Notes under the pieces: model-generated
What the model was told of the DNA's origin: nothing
The model's input: only the letters and a program-made list of their open reading frames with translations
Databases searched by the model: none
In this document: in pieces, positions 5,538 through 7,535 of the stretch
Layout: each line of letters opens with the position of its first letter
Position numbering within the stretch: position 1 is the stretch's first letter
Source of the DNA: Planctomycetota bacterium
GTDB lineage: Bacteria > Planctomycetota > MHYJ01 > JACPRB01
Assembly (NCBI GenBank): GCA_016200125.1
Contig: JACQFK010000243.1
Location: forward strand, 1-7,535
Direction: 5' to 3'
Length of the DNA stretch: 7,535 bases
Made by a program: the position numbers and the translations under genes

Positions 5538-7535
5538 ATGAGCCAGCTGGGACGCGTGCTCGCCGTGATCGGCGTGTTCGGACTTTCGTCTGCCCCGCTT
5601 CGCGCGCAGGACAACGCCGCGGACCGGATCGACGTCCTCCCGGACTTCAAGATCGAGCAGGTGCTCCGGGCCGACCCCAAGGTCCACGGCTCCTGGATCA
5701 ACCTCGGCCGCGACAACAAGGGCCGCCTCCTGCTCTGCGGCCAGCGCAACCAGCCCGTCACGCGGCTGACGATCAAGGACGGCCAGATCGCGAAGGAGGA
5801 AATCCTCAAGCTGCCCGTCACCGAGATCATGGGCATCCTTTACGCCTTCGACGCGCTCTACGTGAACGGCCAGGGCCCGACCGCCGCGGGCAAGAGCGTC
5901 TACGGCCTCTTCCGCCTGAAGGATTCGGGCAACGACCAGTACGACCAGGCCGAGTTCCTCCGCGAGTGGGGCGGGGGTGCCGGCGAGCACGGCGCCCACG
6001 GCATCGTGCTGGGCCCCGACCAGAAGCTCTATGTCGTCTGCGGAAACTTCGTCTCTGTGCCCAACGACCTGCTCCCCAGCTCGCCTCACCGCAACTACGC
6101 CGACGACCGCGTCCTGCCCCGCGCGGAGGACGGCAACGGCTTCGGCGCGGGCCGCAAGCCCCCCGGCGGCTACATCGTCCGGGTGGACCGCGACGGCAAG
6201 AACGCCGAACTCGTCGCGTCGGGCCAGCGCAACACCTACGACATCGCCTTCAACGCCGACGGCGAGCTTTTCGGCTTCGACAGCGACATGGAATGGGACT
6301 GGGGCAACCCCTGGTACCGGCCGATCCGGGTCTTCCACGCGACCAGCGGCGCCGACCACGGCTTCCGCGAGGGCAGCGCGAAGTGGCCCGAGTACTACGC
6401 CGACAGCCTTCCGGCCGTGGTGAACATCGGCATCGGCAGCCCGGTCGGCGTGCTTTTCGGCAGCGGCGCGAAGTTTCCCGCGAAGTACCAGAAGGCGCTC
6501 TACGTCCTCGACTGGACCTACGGCCGGCTCATCGCGGTCCATCTCGAGGCCAAGGGATCGACCTACACGGGGACCTGGGAGAATTTCGTGGCCCCCAAGG
6601 GGCTCAGGGGCGGCCCCAAGACGCCGCTCAACCTCACCGACTCGGTGATCGGCGAGGACGGGGCGCTTTACTTTACGGTCGGCGGCCGCAACACCCAGGC
6701 GAGCCTCTACCGCGTGCGCTACGCCGGCAGCGCGTCGACCGCTCCCGTCGAGCTCAAGGACAAGGACGGCGCCGAGGCCCGCGCAAAACGCCACGCCATC
6801 GAGGCCTTCCACGGCAAGGAGGATCCCGCGGCGATGGACCTCGTCCGCGCGAACTTGAACAGCCCCGACCGCTTCCTCCGCTACGCCGCGCGCATCGCGA
6901 TGGAGCGCCAGCCGGTGGAGCAGTGGAAAGCGCTCGCGACCGACGAGAAGCAGCCCGCCGCAGCCTTCACCGCGCTCCTGTCGCTGGCGCGGCTGGGCTC
7001 CAAGACCGACCAGGCGGACCTGTACAAAGCCCTCGCGAAGTTCCCCGCCGGCAAGCTCGACGAGCCGCTGCTCCTCGACAAGCTGCGCGTGGTCCAGGTG
7101 AGCCTCGCCCGCCACGGCGCCCCGGCGGACGACGCGATCAAGGCGCTGACCGCGGACCTGGACCCGCTCTATCCCGCGAAGAGCGTGCCCCTGAACCTCG
7201 AGCTCTGCCAGGTCCTCCTCTCGCTCGAGGCGCCGGACGCCGTCGCCAAGACCGTGGCGCTCCTCAACGCCGCGCCGACCCAGGAGGAGCAGATCGGCTA
7301 CGTCCATCACCTGCGCACGGTGAAGAAGGGCTGGACGCCCGAGCTTCACCGCGCGTACTTCGCCTGGTGGACGAAGGACCGGAGCCGGATCGCCCACCCC
7401 GACGAGGTCGTGAAGTGGTTCACCGACGCCGGCCGCGGCTACTCCGACGGCGCCTCCTTCCCCAAGTTCATCGGGAATTTCCACACGCAGGCACGGGCCA
7501 CGCTGACGCCCGAGGAGGCCCTGGCGCTGGCGGAC
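5538..7535 (+). CDS. Exported PVC-type propeller + HEAT-repeat protein, 3' partial
   Basis: 666 codons with no stop to the window edge; translated by eye from the ATG at 5538. Residues 1-23 are a signal peptide (VLAVIGVFGLSSAP, cut near LRA|QD). Residues ~30-395 resemble the sorbosone/glucose-dehydrogenase-like propeller of 'putative membrane-bound dehydrogenase' proteins (Piru_Ver_Nterm type). Examples are EHGAHGIVLGPDQKLYVVCGN, QRNTYDIAFNADGELFGFDS, DMEWDWGNPWYRP (250-262), GADHGFREG, SLPAVVNIGIGSPVGVLFG, ALYVLDWTYGRLIAVHL and a final LYRVRY (390-395). From ~405 onward come HEAT-like helical repeats (LNSPDRFLRYAARIAMERQP; ALLSLARLG). Relatives usually end in a CxxCH cytochrome-c domain and total about 900-1000 residues. 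That part is not visible. Likely role is periplasmic sugar or alcohol oxidation feeding electrons to c-type haem, inferred from family. Divergent from the DoxX gene across a shared control region. Confidence 0.88.
   Translation, partial: MSQLGRVLAVIGVFGLSSAPLRAQDNAADRIDVLPDFKIEQVLRADPKVHGSWINLGRDNKGRLLLCGQRNQPVTRLTIKDGQIAKEEILKLPVTEIMGILYAFDALYVNGQGPTAAGKSVYGLFRLKDSGNDQYDQAEFLREWGGGAGEHGAHGIVLGPDQKLYVVCGNFVSVPNDLLPSSPHRNYADDRVLPRAEDGNGFGAGRKPPGGYIVRVDRDGKNAELVASGQRNTYDIAFNADGELFGFDSDMEWDWGNPWYRPIRVFHATSGADHGFREGSAKWPEYYADSLPAVVNIGIGSPVGVLFGSGAKFPAKYQKALYVLDWTYGRLIAVHLEAKGSTYTGTWENFVAPKGLRGGPKTPLNLTDSVIGEDGALYFTVGGRNTQASLYRVRYAGSASTAPVELKDKDGAEARAKRHAIEAFHGKEDPAAMDLVRANLNSPDRFLRYAARIAMERQPVEQWKALATDEKQPAAAFTALLSLARLGSKTDQADLYKALAKFPAGKLDEPLLLDKLRVVQVSLARHGAPADDAIKALTADLDPLYPAKSVPLNLELCQVLLSLEAPDAVAKTVALLNAAPTQEEQIGYVHHLRTVKKGWTPELHRAYFAWWTKDRSRIAHPDEVVKWFTDAGRGYSDGASFPKFIGNFHTQARATLTPEEALALAD

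Noticed and set aside
5511..7484. Long open frame (657 codons) on the minus strand
   Set aside because: It mirrors the forward propeller/HEAT gene, whose translation has a signal peptide, an SD and clear family motifs. The antisense product is low-complexity Val/Arg/Ala/Glu.
1..7535. tRNA, rRNA, CRISPR, insertion sequence or integration site
   Set aside because: No cloverleaf-like segment, spaced direct-repeat array, transposase motif or flanking duplication was found by eye on either strand.

Overview
The window is a high-GC (roughly two-thirds G+C by eye), gene-dense bacterial segment. Seven protein-coding genes cover almost all of it. There is no sign of RNA genes, insertion sequences, CRISPR or phage. 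Several families here are typical of the Planctomycetota/Verrucomicrobiota (PVC) group and also common in Acidobacteriota: PQQ-like propeller proteins, a Verrucomicrobium-style polysaccharide deacetylase, and above all a 'Pirellula/Verrucomicrobium-type' propeller plus HEAT protein. I favour one of those phyla but cannot choose between them from sequence alone.

Left part (2-3653, + strand): the tail of one PQQ-like beta-propeller protein overlaps the start of a second, complete one by ATGA. A Tat-exported PLP enzyme of the SelA/glucosaminate-ammonia-lyase fold and an exported CE4 (NodB-type) polysaccharide deacetylase follow, with gaps of only 57 and 41 bases. All genes in this block whose start is visible carry an export signal, so it looks like an envelope/periplasm operon. 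One reading, purely inferential, is amino-sugar handling: deacetylate, oxidise, deaminate.

Middle (3723-5313): a cytosolic 3-dehydroquinate-synthase homologue on + and a four-helix DoxX-family membrane protein on - converge and overlap by 8 bases at their stop codons. The dehydroquinate-synthase homologue keeps the overall fold signatures. It has lost two of the three zinc-ligand positions and several other catalytic positions (A243, R247, Q260, M236, R240), so it is probably not an ordinary AroB. This is the most notable anomaly in the window.

Divergent control region (5314-5537): the doxX-like gene reads left and a large exported propeller/HEAT protein reads right. The 224 bases between them hold several separate inverted repeats (CGTTAGT/ACTAACG, CTCCGGAAC/GTTCCGGAG, CTAATC/GATTAG, AACGGAT/ATCCGTT), AT-rich -10-like boxes and a strong Shine-Dalgarno for each gene. 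It looks like a regulated bidirectional promoter.

Right part (5538-7535, + strand): an open frame of 666 codons runs off the window edge. It comprises a signal peptide, a sorbosone/glucose-dehydrogenase-like propeller and HEAT-like repeats. By family precedent a c-type haem domain should lie just beyond the edge.
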